DNA of 64,000 nucleotides from Bacteroidales bacterium (GCA_029210565.1 JARGFQ010000001.1:64656-128655); one strand, 5' to 3'; shown: positions 17,847 through 26,708, counted from the first letter of the stretch. Translations and numbers: made by a program. The notes: generated from the sequence alone by a model not told the origin.

Positions 17847-18233
17847 TTATCTTTCCTGATTATTGTTATCCTTTTCTCTCCTCATCATCTCCATGATCTC
17901 TTCCATATCCTTGATGGTCAGAGAGTCCTCACGGGCAAAAAAACTTACCATCTTCTGGTATGAGTTTGAAAAATAGTTCCTGACCAGACTGTTTAACCGG
18001 CTCTTCCGGTAATCATCCCTTGATATGATCGGAAAGTACAGGTGTGTCCTGCCGTAAACTTTGTAATCAATAAACCCCTTTTCAATGAGTATCCTGACAA
18101 TTGTGCTTACGGTTGAATACGCGGGCTTTGGTTCTTCATACTTCTCAAGCAGATCCTTGATGAACCCTTTTCTTATCCGCCACAAAATCTGCATTATCTC
18201 CTCTTCGGCCTTTGTCAGTTCCCTTATCTCCAT
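17847..18233 (-). CDS. BlaI/MecI/CopY family transcriptional repressor
   Basis: 128 residues: a winged-helix domain (LTKAEEEIMQILWRIRKGF, AYSTVSTIVRILIEKGFIDY, GRTHLYFPII) followed by a helical dimerisation tail that ends in charged KDNNNQER. BlaI-type proteins repress their own operon until the partner M56 protease cleaves them. The partner is directly downstream here. ATG at 18233 is preferred to the adjacent GTG. The promoter region carries an AT-rich direct repeat that could be the operator. Confidence 0.93.
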   Translation of the reverse strand: MEIRELTKAEEEIMQILWRIRKGFIKDLLEKYEEPKPAYSTVSTIVRILIEKGFIDYKVYGRTHLYFPIISRDDYRKSRLNSLVRNYFSNSYQKMVSFFAREDSLTIKDMEEIMEMMRREKDNNNQER

Positions 18234-18253
18234 CACACTGTCATTTATAACAG

Positions 18254-18300
18254 CAAATATATAGCTAATAAATTAAATATACAACTAATTCTTTAAATAT
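18254..18300 (-). promoter_or_regulatory. Promoter and candidate operator of the blaI-like/M56 operon
   Basis: On the minus strand GTTG (18282-18285) and TATATTTG (18254-18261) are 20 bases apart, close to the TTTG-N19-21-TAnnTTTG consensus. Overlapping it on the plus strand are two 18-base direct repeats, 18263-18280 and 18283-18300, matching at 14 positions (both begin A-CTAAT and end TTAAATAT) and offset by 20 bp. This placement suits a repressor site, but binding is inferred. Confidence 0.45.
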
Positions 18301-18388
18301 AATCTCCGTATTATCATTTTGTCCCTCGCGTAAGCAGAAATTAATAAAAGCTGTATCTTAGTTCCTTATTTAATGCCGGAGGAAGAGC

Positions 18389-19630
18389 GTGAACAGGATC
18401 ACCTTATTTTATGAGAACATCAGGGTTGCATTCAAGGCAATAAGGTCGAACAGGGTTAGGGCGGTACTGACGATGGCCATAATTGCCTTTGGAATTATGG
18501 CTCTGGTGGGGATACTGACGGCTATTGACGGGCTGAAGAGCACACTGACAGAGCAGTTTACGATGATGGGGGCCAACTCATTCTCGATAACATCTCGTTC
18601 CATGAGGGTGCAGATCGGCAACCAGCATATACGCCAGCGTAACCACTCTCATATCACATTTCGTGAGGCTATGGAGTTCAAGGAGAAGTTTAAGGAGCCT
18701 GCATGGGTCTCTGTTTCGTTCAACGCTTCCGGTTTGGCCGAGTTCCGTTACAAGAACAACAAGACCAATCCGAATATCTCTATCCTTGGCTCAGATGAGA
18801 ATTATCTCACTTTTGCGGGCCATGAGCTGGAATCGGGTCGCAACTTCTCACAGGATGACCTCAGCAGCAACAGGCACGTGGTTATTATCGGGCAGGATAT
18901 AGTCAAATTCCTCTTCCCGGGGGTCGATCCGCTGGGAAAGGATATCAGCCTGCCGGGGCTGAAGCTGACAGTGATCGGTGTACTGAAGTCTAAAGGAAGC
19001 AGCTTCATGGGCAGCGACCAGACCACGGTCATACCTGTCACCACCGCCAGACAGTATTTTTCGCGTCCCAACATCACGTACAACATCGGTGTGATGCCAT
19101 ATAGATCGGTGAGTCTCGACATGATGGCCAGTGAGGCTGAAGGCATCTTCCGCATAATTCGTAACCTTGATCCCCGCGATGAGTCGGATTTCAACATCCA
19201 GAAGAGTGATTCCATCATCCAGATGCTAATGGAGAACTTAAAGTATGTCACACTTGCTGCGACAATCATCGGCCTCATCACACTGTTCGGGGCTGCGGTG
19301 GGGTTGATGAACATTATGCTGGTTTCGGTCACTGAGCGCACACGGGAGATAGGAGTACGCAAGGCCCTCGGAGCAAGGGGTTCGGTAATAAGACAGCAGT
19401 TTCTCTATGAATCTGTCATCATCGGCCAGTTAGGTGGTATACTGGGTATCCTGGCGGGAATCCTGATAGGCAATCTTGTATCGCTGGGAATGGGTTCGAG
19501 TTTCACTGTCCCATGGGTGTGGGTCATAGGCGGGGTGCTGGCCTGCTTCATCGTCGGGGTGGCGTCGGGCTACTTCCCTGCCGTAAAGGCCTCGTCGGTC
19601 GATCCTATAGAGGCATTGCGCTATGAATGA
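18389..19630 (+). CDS. ABC transporter permease, MacB/FtsX type
   Basis: 413 residues with the MacB architecture: one N-terminal helix (VRAVLTMAIIAFGIMALVG), a periplasmic MacB-PCD domain (about 45-275), and three C-terminal helices forming the FtsX domain with TERTREIGVRKALGARGS near 317 and a closing VDPIEALRYE. It starts at GTG 18389, preceded by a GGAGGAAG ribosome site. Such permeases couple ATP hydrolysis to lipoprotein, peptide or drug transport across the envelope. No ATPase or membrane-fusion partner is adjacent. Confidence 0.9.
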   Translation: MNRITLFYENIRVAFKAIRSNRVRAVLTMAIIAFGIMALVGILTAIDGLKSTLTEQFTMMGANSFSITSRSMRVQIGNQHIRQRNHSHITFREAMEFKEKFKEPAWVSVSFNASGLAEFRYKNNKTNPNISILGSDENYLTFAGHELESGRNFSQDDLSSNRHVVIIGQDIVKFLFPGVDPLGKDISLPGLKLTVIGVLKSKGSSFMGSDQTTVIPVTTARQYFSRPNITYNIGVMPYRSVSLDMMASEAEGIFRIIRNLDPRDESDFNIQKSDSIIQMLMENLKYVTLAATIIGLITLFGAAVGLMNIMLVSVTERTREIGVRKALGARGSVIRQQFLYESVIIGQLGGILGILAGILIGNLVSLGMGSSFTVPWVWVIGGVLACFIVGVASGYFPAVKASSVDPIEALRYE

Positions 19631-19679
19631 TAAAATGGCATACTGGTAATTCCGGAGGCTCTGAATAACACTGATTACC

Positions 19680-20057
19680 ATGAGTATTGAGATAATTCAG
19701 GCAGGTTCAAACAATATACCGAGGATCACCTACGATCCGGAGGAGGACATTCTCAGCATCACCGGCAGGTCGATAGCCGAGAGACCCGAAAGTATATACA
19801 ATCCCCTGGAGGAATGGATCAGGAATCACCTGGGCAGGTTCAACCAGTTACGGGTGGTCATCTTTCTTGAGTACATAAACAGCGGTTCCTCAAAGGCACT
19901 GCGTGATGTGCTGAGGATGCTGAGCGGATACCGCCAGCCTCAGTACCGGGTACGCATCACATGGCTTTATGAGGAGGATGATGAGTCGATGCATGAACTT
20001 GGAGAGCACTACCGTGACTCTGCCGGCGTGAATATGGATGTTCAGATGGTACTCTGA
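19680..20057 (+). CDS. SiaC-like DUF1987 regulatory phosphoprotein
   Basis: 125 residues. The DUF1987/SiaC pattern is visible: ITYDPEEDILSITGRSIAE, the YNPLEEWIRNHL helix, and FLEYINSGSSKALRDVL near residue 60, which holds the Ser/Thr that is phosphorylated in Pseudomonas SiaC. In that species SiaC activates a diguanylate cyclase and is switched by the SiaA phosphatase and SiaB kinase. None of those partners is near. It lies 49 bp after the permease and before a bidirectional terminator. Confidence 0.85.
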   Translation: MSIEIIQAGSNNIPRITYDPEEDILSITGRSIAERPESIYNPLEEWIRNHLGRFNQLRVVIFLEYINSGSSKALRDVLRMLSGYRQPQYRVRITWLYEEDDESMHELGEHYRDSAGVNMDVQMVL

Positions 20058-20083
20058 TCTCATCGGTCTCTCACCACTTCCCC

Positions 20084-20124
20084 AAAAAAATAAAGACGCC
20101 TCGCCGGGACGTCTTTATTTTTTA
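20084..20124. terminator. Bidirectional Rho-independent terminator
   Basis: AAATAAAGACG and CGTCTTTATTT form a long stem around an 11-base loop, flanked by A-runs on the left and T-runs on the right. It can end both the SiaC-like gene (plus) and gap (minus), whose stop codons face each other here. Confidence 0.85.
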
Positions 20125-20142
20125 TTCTGCTGTCTGTTTCAA

Positions 20143-21153
20143 TCAGAGCATCTTGCCCATCATCATGATCAGGTCGACGCACCTTGCTGAGTAGCCCCAC
20201 TCATTGTCATACCATGAGAGAACCTTTATCATGTTGCCGTTGACCATCGTGCTCTGGGCATCAAAGACCGAGGATGCCGGGTTGTGGATCACGTCCACTG
20301 ATACGATTGGGTCTTCGGTATATTCGAGGATTCCTTTCATCGGACCGTCGGCTGCCTTCTTCATGACTGCGTTGATCTCCTCTTTCGTGGCTGTCTTCTT
20401 CAGTACTGCAACAAGGTCAACAAGTGAGCCTGTCGGAGTCGGTACCCTGACAGAAATGCCGTCGAGTTTGCCCTTCAGTGCAGGTATCACCTTGCCTACT
20501 GACTTGGCTGCGCCGGTGGTGGTAGGTATCTGTGAGAGAGCTGCTGATCTGGCCCTGCGGAGATCCCTGTGCGGCAGGTCGAGTATCCTCTGGTCGTTGG
20601 TATATGAATGGATAGTGGTCATGTAGCCAAGTTCGAGCCCGAAGTTGTCATTGAGAACCTTTGCCACAGGAGCGAGACAGTTGGTAGTACATGAAGCGTT
20701 TGAGACACACAAGTGCTCAGGCTTGAGCGCATCATCATTGACACCTACAACAATCATGGCGTCAATGTCATCTTTGGCTGGTACTGTGAGAATAACCTTT
20801 TTTGCACCGTTTTTAAGATGATCACCGTAACCTCCCCTGGGGCTCTCTTTAACCGTGAAAACACCGGTTGATTCAATAACGATGTCAGGTGTCGACTCCC
20901 AGGGAATTGCTGCCGGGCTCTTTTCTGCCGTGACTTTTATCTTGTCACCCCTCACGATGATATTCTGTTCATCATGGGTGACTCCCGGGTACTGACCCTG
21001 GGTGCTGTCATATTTGAGAAGGTGAGCAAGTGTCTTTGTATCGGTGAGGTCATTGATCCCCACAAACTCAATGTTCGGGTTGTCAAATGCAAGCTTGAAT
21101 ACATTGCGACCTATCCTTCCGAATCCGTTGATAGCTACTTTAATCTTTGCCAT
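20143..21153 (-). CDS. gap: Glyceraldehyde-3-phosphate dehydrogenase, type I
   Basis: 336 residues. NAD-binding motif INGFGRIGRNVFKLA at the N-terminus; active-site SNASCTTNCLAPVAKVL near residue 152; and the C-terminal WYDNEWGYSARCVDLI. Catalytic Cys and the downstream His (TTIHSYTNDQ) are intact. Acts in glycolysis/gluconeogenesis. The gene has its own promoter with perfect boxes and a terminator immediately downstream, so it is monocistronic. Confidence 0.97.
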   Translation of the reverse strand: MAKIKVAINGFGRIGRNVFKLAFDNPNIEFVGINDLTDTKTLAHLLKYDSTQGQYPGVTHDEQNIIVRGDKIKVTAEKSPAAIPWESTPDIVIESTGVFTVKESPRGGYGDHLKNGAKKVILTVPAKDDIDAMIVVGVNDDALKPEHLCVSNASCTTNCLAPVAKVLNDNFGLELGYMTTIHSYTNDQRILDLPHRDLRRARSAALSQIPTTTGAAKSVGKVIPALKGKLDGISVRVPTPTGSLVDLVAVLKKTATKEEINAVMKKAADGPMKGILEYTEDPIVSVDVIHNPASSVFDAQSTMVNGNMIKVLSWYDNEWGYSARCVDLIMMMGKML

Positions 21154-21188
21154 TGTTAAATAGTTAATAAGGTTATTAAAATGCGGGA

Positions 21189-21219
21189 CAAAAGTACAAA
21201 ATAAAAAGTATAGGTCAAA
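21189..21219 (-). promoter_or_regulatory. Bacteroidota-type promoter of gap
   Basis: On the minus strand TTTG (21216-21219) and TACTTTTG (21189-21196) are separated by exactly 19 bases, a full match to TTTG-N19-21-TAnnTTTG. The 5' leader would be about 30 nt. Confidence 0.75.
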
Positions 21220-21231
21220 GAGGTGTGTAGA

Positions 21232-22020
21232 TTATTCTTCCCGGCGACGGCGGAAAAAGTCGAGGATGGAACCGGGGTTTACAGGATCGAGGATCATGCC
21301 GATGCGGTAACTGACAAAAATTGAGGGGAAGAACTGTTTGTTGTCATCACTCGCCATAATGGGGATCGTCTTCGTGAAGGCATGGAGCGAAGCTCCCACC
21401 TCGATGGCATGCGTCAGCCTGTCGTTTTTGCTGTACTCGAAGCTGAACCCTCCGCGGGCGTAGAGACCCGGATATACTTTTATTTCGTTGATGCCCTTGA
21501 AGGGTGATGATTTGCTCATGATGTCAAGGGGCTGGTGTATTGTCAGATCAAACTTCTGCTCCTCAATGGTGTAGAAGTTGTCGGGCAGAAATACAATGAT
21601 CTTGTAGTAAATGGGCTTGGCGAACAGCACAGTCGCACCTCCGCCACCAAACCAGCTGACTGAGACACCACCCAGATCATGCTTGCCAAAAATCTCCTGC
21701 TGGTATCCAGCCCCGAAACCTGCTGTCCAGGTGGAGTTAAGCTTTCCAAAGACAAACGAGCCGGTGCCCTGAAAGTAATAGTTTGTAAGCTTTGTCTCCT
21801 TGGGATGTTTGAAACCTTCAATGCTGCCTTCAAGAAAATACCTGTGGTAAGGTTTTATCTGCCGCAGGTCACGGTATATTACCGACCAGCCGTCAGCATT
21901 GAGTGCAGCACCCAAAGACCTCTCATTGCGCCAGAAGATACGGTTCTGAGGATCAAGATCGCCCTGTGCCGCGAGCGGAACACAGAGTGATAGAAATAGT
22001 AATATAAGCCAAAATCTCAT
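21232..22020 (-). CDS. Secreted beta-rich protein, probable outer-membrane protein, function unknown
   Basis: 262 residues from the ATG at 22020. A clear signal peptide (MRFWLILLFLSLCVPLAAQG) precedes a mature region of alternating aromatic and polar strands with repeated glycine-rich turns (GTGSFVFGK, AGFGAGYQQ, SWFGGGGATVLFA). It ends in DFFRRRREE rather than an aromatic residue. I do not recognise a named family beyond the general small outer-membrane barrel look. The frame is open to 22173, but the extension has no leader and would overlap the small lipoprotein. It sits 49 bp after that gene. Confidence 0.65.
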   Translation of the reverse strand: MRFWLILLFLSLCVPLAAQGDLDPQNRIFWRNERSLGAALNADGWSVIYRDLRQIKPYHRYFLEGSIEGFKHPKETKLTNYYFQGTGSFVFGKLNSTWTAGFGAGYQQEIFGKHDLGGVSVSWFGGGGATVLFAKPIYYKIIVFLPDNFYTIEEQKFDLTIHQPLDIMSKSSPFKGINEIKVYPGLYARGGFSFEYSKNDRLTHAIEVGASLHAFTKTIPIMASDDNKQFFPSIFVSYRIGMILDPVNPGSILDFFRRRREE

Positions 22021-22069
22021 ATTCAGGATGCCGCAAATATCAAGACTGGCAGACGAACAGAGGCTTTTG

Positions 22070-22195
22070 TCAGCCTGCCTGTTCAGTAGTGTCTTTATCG
22101 TTGCTGGCGTACGCTGGGCATACCTGGCGGTTGCACGAACTGAGCGCAATCGCAGCCAGGAAAACAAAAACAACTATAAGACCAATTTTTTTCAT
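22070..22195 (-). CDS. Small lipoprotein, 41 residues
   Basis: An ATG at 22195 opens MKKIGLIVVFVFLAAIALSS, then the lipidated Cys in a SSC lipobox and a short mature part NRQVCPAYASNDKDTTEQAG. The n-h-lipobox order is exact. Small lipoproteins of this shape with an SC-N-RQVCPAY motif look familiar from Bacteroidota, but I assign no function. It is 49 bp upstream of the secreted protein and probably cotranscribed with it. Confidence 0.72.
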   Translation of the reverse strand: MKKIGLIVVFVFLAAIALSSCNRQVCPAYASNDKDTTEQAG

Positions 22196-22327
22196 GGTAT
22201 CTGCCTTTAAGTCCGACACAAAAATAACTTTATTTTTAAAACAACATTTATGCCAGAATATTATCTGATCATGAGCATTTTTTAAAAACCTTTAAACCTT
22301 TTGATTGTTATTTGAGAAACAAGTGTC

Positions 22328-23263
22328 ATGAAATCACGTCAGTTTTATACAATAATTATAATGATTGCCATGCTTTCAACAGAAAATGAAATGAAGTCAC
22401 AGGAGAGGCCGGTCCTGAACGATCTGACCGCCGAAGAGGAGAGGGTCATTGTCCGTAAGGCTACCGAATATCCCTTCACGGGACTCTATGAGAAGTTCAA
22501 CGAAAAGGGAACCTACCTCTGCAAACAGTGCGGTAATGCACTGTTCTGGTCCGATGCCAAGTTCGATGCCCGTTGCGGCTGGCCCAGCTTTGATGATGAG
22601 ATCACCGGCGCCGTAAAGCGGGTGAAGGATGCTGACGGCATGAGGACAGAGATCGTCTGCGCCTCGTGCGGAGGTCACCTTGGACATGTCTTCGAGGGAG
22701 AGGGGTTCACCCCTAAAAACACCCGCCACTGCGTCAACTCGGTATCGATAGATTTTGTTCCGGAAGTCATCGGCCCCGGCAACTACGGCACAGCACTTTT
22801 TGCCGGCGGATGCTTCTGGGGGGTTGAGTATTTCCTGCAGAAGGAGCCTGGTGTGGTCTCCGTGGAGTCAGGATACACCGGGGGCCATGTGAAAAATCCC
22901 TCTTACCGGGAGGTGTCGGGAGGCAATACAGGTCATGCCGAGACCGTCAAGGTCATTTATGACCCGACGAAGACCTCTTATGAGAAGCTTCTCAAACTGT
23001 TCCTCGAGATACATGACCCGACACAGGTCGGCAGACAGGGCCCTGACATAGGTGATCAGTACCGGTCAGAGATATTCTACAAGAATGAGGAGCAGAAGAA
23101 GATAGCTCTGAGATACATCGGGCTGCTGAAGGAGAAGGGGCTGAGGGTTGCGACACTGGTGACGAAGGCATCAGAGTTCTACCCCGCGGAAGAGTATCAC
23201 CAGGATTACTATTTCCGCAATGGCAAGATGCCGTACTGTCATGGGTATACGAAAAGGTTCTAG
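22328..23263 (+). CDS. msrAB: Fused peptide-methionine sulfoxide reductase MsrB-MsrA
   Basis: 311 residues in B-then-A order. The MsrB half (about 30-150) has zinc-binding CKQCG and CASCGGH and the catalytic RHCVNSVSIDF. The MsrA half (about 155-305) has the GGCFWGVEYF active-site Cys and GYTGGHVKNPSYREV. Together they repair both R and S epimers of methionine sulfoxide. The first 20 residues (QFYTIIIMIAMLS) are hydrophobic and may be an export signal without a lipobox; an internal ATG at 22391 would give a cytoplasmic form. A strong terminator follows. Confidence 0.94.
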   Translation: MKSRQFYTIIIMIAMLSTENEMKSQERPVLNDLTAEEERVIVRKATEYPFTGLYEKFNEKGTYLCKQCGNALFWSDAKFDARCGWPSFDDEITGAVKRVKDADGMRTEIVCASCGGHLGHVFEGEGFTPKNTRHCVNSVSIDFVPEVIGPGNYGTALFAGGCFWGVEYFLQKEPGVVSVESGYTGGHVKNPSYREVSGGNTGHAETVKVIYDPTKTSYEKLLKLFLEIHDPTQVGRQGPDIGDQYRSEIFYKNEEQKKIALRYIGLLKEKGLRVATLVTKASEFYPAEEYHQDYYFRNGKMPYCHGYTKRF

Positions 23264-23311
23264 GCACTCTTCAGTAGGCAGTCGCGCAAATCGCAAATCC
23301 CGATAAAACAA

Positions 23312-23349
23312 GCCCCCGACAGCCGTCTGGCATATCGGGGGCGTTTTTT
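23312..23349 (+). terminator. Rho-independent terminator of msrAB
   Basis: GCCCCCGA and TCGGGGGC form a GC-rich stem around a 16-base loop, followed by GTTTTTTATT. It lies about 50 bp after the msrAB stop, between two short AAATCGC repeat tracts. Confidence 0.82.
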
Positions 23350-23373
23350 ATTGAATATCAGCGTCTAACCGCC

Positions 23374-23408
23374 AAAATCGCAAATCGCAAATCGCAAATC
23401 GCAAATCC
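23374..23408. repeat. AAATCGC heptamer array
   Basis: Four perfect 7-bp AAATCGC units plus a fifth ending CCC, directly abutting the stop codon of the secreted BNR/VPS10-like gene. A shorter copy (GCAAATCGCAAATCCC) lies at 23285-23301. There are no unique spacers, so this is a short tandem repeat and not a CRISPR. Confidence 0.85.
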
Positions 23409-26400
23409 CTACAGCCTGGGTATCCTGCCCGATGTCCAGGGCGCATTTATCTCGTCAAGCTTTGCATTCAGGGCGTCAATAGCTGCTCCTGCTTTCCGAA
23501 TCCTCTCAAGCAGCACGGGGAACTCCTTCTTAAGGATACTGAACTGCTGATCGGAGATGCCCGAAATGTCGCCCGAGTTACCGTAGAGCGACCTCGACAT
23601 GGCTGAGAGCCGTGCTGAGAGCGCTACAGGTGACGGGGGTGTCTCTTCGGTGCTGGCACCAACCGAGATGCCTCTGATGAGGTAACCGATCTCAGCCATC
23701 TCCTCATTGAGGGCGGCAGCCTCCTGCATGAGCGACACAGGTGCCTCAGGAGTCTGATGAATGGTCTGCATGATGGTATTCACCCTGCCCTCAAGCTCTG
23801 CAGCATAAGATATGGCACCGTAGGCTGTCTTAGAGAAGGCAGTCACCTCCTTCAGCCATTTCTCCCTGGCCTCCGGGTCAGTGACAGGCATGGTGACAAT
23901 GTCGAGAGGCTGGCATACAAACGGCTCAGGACCGGCAAGCTCTTTCACTTCGCCCTTGGCATACATGGCCATGGAGACGAAATATTTGCCGGGCATAACT
24001 GCTATGCCGCCACCCCACCTGCTGCGACCCGTACTGCCGGAGACGGGGGTAAACTTCTCTGTCGGCCTGACAGGCTGATAGCCGGCGTACGTGAAGTTCC
24101 ATGTGATGCGGTTGACACCCTTCGAGGCAGATTTGTAAAGCTTGTTGATAACATTTCCCTCTTCATCCGTAAAGGTAAAGATCAGATAAGGTTTGATCTC
24201 CCTCTCCTCAAGGCTGAGTTCCCTGGCTGTGGGCTGAGGTATATACTCTCCCTTCTCAACCAGCTTCTTCTCCATCTCCTTTCTTATTTCCCTGTCAGTT
24301 CTTGGAACAGTGTCGACATAATAGGTGATGGTAGCCCCGTAGGGAGGATTCTCTGCACGGTAGTACATTGCCCCCTGCTGGTCGAAACCGCTGGTCCGTA
24401 CAAACATTTTTGCATCCCTGACCGGGAATATTTTTCCTGGTTTGCCGATAATCTCCTTGCTGTAATTGCGCAGTGGGGTGTAGTCGTCAATGACATAGAA
24501 TCCCCTGCCGAAGGTGGCTATGACGAGGTCATTTTCACGCTCCTGGATGGCAATATCACGCACGGCTATCGTTGGCAGTCCCTTCTTGAACTCTGTCCAG
24601 CTTGTCCCTCCGTCAAAGGAGACGAAGAAGCTGAACTCGGTGCCGAGGAAGAACAGGTTCGGATTGACAAAGTCCTGCTCAATGGTATGAACCGGTCCTG
24701 CAGCCGGCAGGTTGGCGCTGATGGAAACCCAGCTGCGGCCCCTGTCGTTGCTCTTTAGCACATAAGGCTTGAAATCATCACGCTTGTGGTTGTTGAAAGT
24801 GGCATAGACAACATCGGCATTGAACTTGTCGGGAAGGATATCACTTACGTAAGTATAATCGGGAACTCCCGGGAATGTCTTTATCATCCTCCAGTTGGCA
24901 CCACCATCCTCCGTCACAGATATCTGGCCGTCGTCACTTCCTGTATAGACCAGGTCCTTCTGCACCTTCGATTCGGCCAGTGAGACAATCGTCCCCCAGA
25001 GTGATGTGGACCGATGCTTCGCAACTGCGTCGGCCGGCCAGTACTTATCCATTATCTTGAACTTGTCGCGGTCCTCGTTCCTGGTGAGGTCAGGCGAAAT
25101 CTTCGTCCAGTTGCTTCCCTGGTCCTCGCTGCGGAAGAGGAAGTTGGCAGCCATGTAGATGCGCTTGTGGTCATAGGGGCTTATCAGGATGGGGGTGTCC
25201 CAGTTCCAGCGGTAGGTCAGCTCACCCTCACCCGGGTAGGGCTTGATGCTTATTCTCTGTCCGCTCTTGCGGTCATAGCGCGAGGCGTTGCCGTACTGCG
25301 ACTCAGTGTAGACGATGTTGGGGTCAACAGGGTCTATGGCTACCCAGAAGCCGTCGCCGCCCTGCGTGACAAACCAGTCGTCATTAACCACCCCGTTGCT
25401 CGTGTTGGCTGACGGTCCGCCCATGGAGTTGTTGTCCTGCGTGCCGCCGTAGATGTAGTAGAAGGGGTAAGAGTTGTCGACGGCTACCCTGTAGAACTGG
25501 GTGACAGGCAGGTTCGACTTGAAGATGAATGTTGTACCGTTGTCCCAGGTCTCATATATGCCGCCGTCGCCGCCAATGTAGAAATGATCGGTGTTATCCG
25601 GGTCGATCCACATGGCGTGGTCATCAACATGGCGTCCGGCGTTGCTCAGACGTGAGAATGTCTTGCCGCCGTCAACGGTGACCATGGTGTAGGTGTCAAG
25701 GCTGAAGACCCTGTCAACATCAACCGGGTCGGCAATTATCTTGTTATAATACTGGCCGCTGGCATGATATGAGTTCATCTTCTGCCATGAGGCTCCCCTG
25801 TTCTCTGTCCGGAAGAAGCCTCCCGACTCACCCTGGGCCTCGACGATGAGGTAAAGCACGTCGGGATTTGCCGGCGAGATGGCTATGCCCATGCCCCCGA
25901 TGTCACCCGAGGAAAGGCCTTTCATTATCTTTTCGAAGGTGAGGCCACCGTTGGTCGACTTATATACTGCCGACTCCGGGCCGCCGCTGATCTTCATCCC
26001 CACGTGCCTGCGCCGCTGTTCGCTGGTGGCGTATATCACATCAGGATTGCGCGGGTCAAGCACCACGTTGTTGACGCCCGTCTGCTCGCTGATGTTGAGG
26101 ATCTTTTCCCAGTTCATGCCGCCGTCAACGGTTTTGTAAAGGCCCCGGTCGCCCCCGGGTCCCCACGCCGATCCTTCTGCGGCAACGTAAACGACGTCAC
26201 TGTTGCGGGGATCGATGGCTATGCCGCCTATCTGGCGCGACTCCTTCAGGCCCATGTTCTTCCAGCTGGCGCCGCCGTCGTCAGAGCGGTAAACACCGTC
26301 GCCCCAGCCCAGGGCACGCTGGTGGTTGTTCTCACCGGTGCCTGCCCAGACAACATGATGGTTGTTGGGATCGATGACGATGCACCCGATGGCGTAGGCA

Positions 26401-26708
26401 CCGTACTTGTCAAAGACAGGCTTCCAGGTGGTGCCGTTGTTGTTGCTCTTCCATATGTTGCCCGAGGCAATTGCGGCATAAATCTCCGAGTGGTTATCCG
26501 GGTTCACGGCCAGGTCAGCAATGCGTCCCGACGCCCATGCCGGTCCTACCGACCTGAAGCTGATACCGCTGAAGAGCGATGAGGAGACAGAAGGTTTGAC
26601 CTGCGTCTCAGTTCCCTTTGTTTCCTTTTTGCTCTCTCTCCTCTGTGCCCACAGGCTGCATGTGCCTGCCAGAGCCAGAAGGAGAATTAAAGTCAGAATT
26701 TTTTTCAT
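23409..26708 (-). CDS. Large secreted BNR/VPS10-like beta-propeller protein
   Basis: 1,099 residues with signal peptide MKKILTLILLLALAGTCSLWAQ. Residues about 45-770 are a long series of sialidase/BNR-type blades with repeated Asp-box-like motifs (SNNNGTTWKPVF, SDDGGASWKNMG, TVDGGMNWEKIL, SFDGGTSWTEF). These resemble the sortilin/VPS10 ten-blade propellers. The remaining 300 residues hold beta-sandwich and helical segments (YKSASKGVNRITWNFTYAG). Annotated relatives are called glycosyl hydrolases, but no catalytic residues of sialidases (Tyr/Glu pair) are evident. No type IX sorting domain is seen at the C-terminus. Confidence 0.83.
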   Translation of the reverse strand: MKKILTLILLLALAGTCSLWAQRRESKKETKGTETQVKPSVSSSLFSGISFRSVGPAWASGRIADLAVNPDNHSEIYAAIASGNIWKSNNNGTTWKPVFDKYGAYAIGCIVIDPNNHHVVWAGTGENNHQRALGWGDGVYRSDDGGASWKNMGLKESRQIGGIAIDPRNSDVVYVAAEGSAWGPGGDRGLYKTVDGGMNWEKILNISEQTGVNNVVLDPRNPDVIYATSEQRRRHVGMKISGGPESAVYKSTNGGLTFEKIMKGLSSGDIGGMGIAISPANPDVLYLIVEAQGESGGFFRTENRGASWQKMNSYHASGQYYNKIIADPVDVDRVFSLDTYTMVTVDGGKTFSRLSNAGRHVDDHAMWIDPDNTDHFYIGGDGGIYETWDNGTTFIFKSNLPVTQFYRVAVDNSYPFYYIYGGTQDNNSMGGPSANTSNGVVNDDWFVTQGGDGFWVAIDPVDPNIVYTESQYGNASRYDRKSGQRISIKPYPGEGELTYRWNWDTPILISPYDHKRIYMAANFLFRSEDQGSNWTKISPDLTRNEDRDKFKIMDKYWPADAVAKHRSTSLWGTIVSLAESKVQKDLVYTGSDDGQISVTEDGGANWRMIKTFPGVPDYTYVSDILPDKFNADVVYATFNNHKRDDFKPYVLKSNDRGRSWVSISANLPAAGPVHTIEQDFVNPNLFFLGTEFSFFVSFDGGTSWTEFKKGLPTIAVRDIAIQERENDLVIATFGRGFYVIDDYTPLRNYSKEIIGKPGKIFPVRDAKMFVRTSGFDQQGAMYYRAENPPYGATITYYVDTVPRTDREIRKEMEKKLVEKGEYIPQPTARELSLEEREIKPYLIFTFTDEEGNVINKLYKSASKGVNRITWNFTYAGYQPVRPTEKFTPVSGSTGRSRWGGGIAVMPGKYFVSMAMYAKGEVKELAGPEPFVCQPLDIVTMPVTDPEAREKWLKEVTAFSKTAYGAISYAAELEGRVNTIMQTIHQTPEAPVSLMQEAAALNEEMAEIGYLIRGISVGASTEETPPSPVALSARLSAMSRSLYGNSGDISGISDQQFSILKKEFPVLLERIRKAGAAIDALNAKLDEINAPWTSGRIPRL

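Noticed and set aside
23374..23408. Possible CRISPR array in the AAATCGC repeats
   Set aside because: Units are 7 bp, contiguous and without unique spacers; no cas genes are present.
23757..24758. Plus-strand 333-residue open frame inside the BNR/VPS10-like gene
   Set aside because: Antisense shadow of a well-supported secreted protein; no domain visible.
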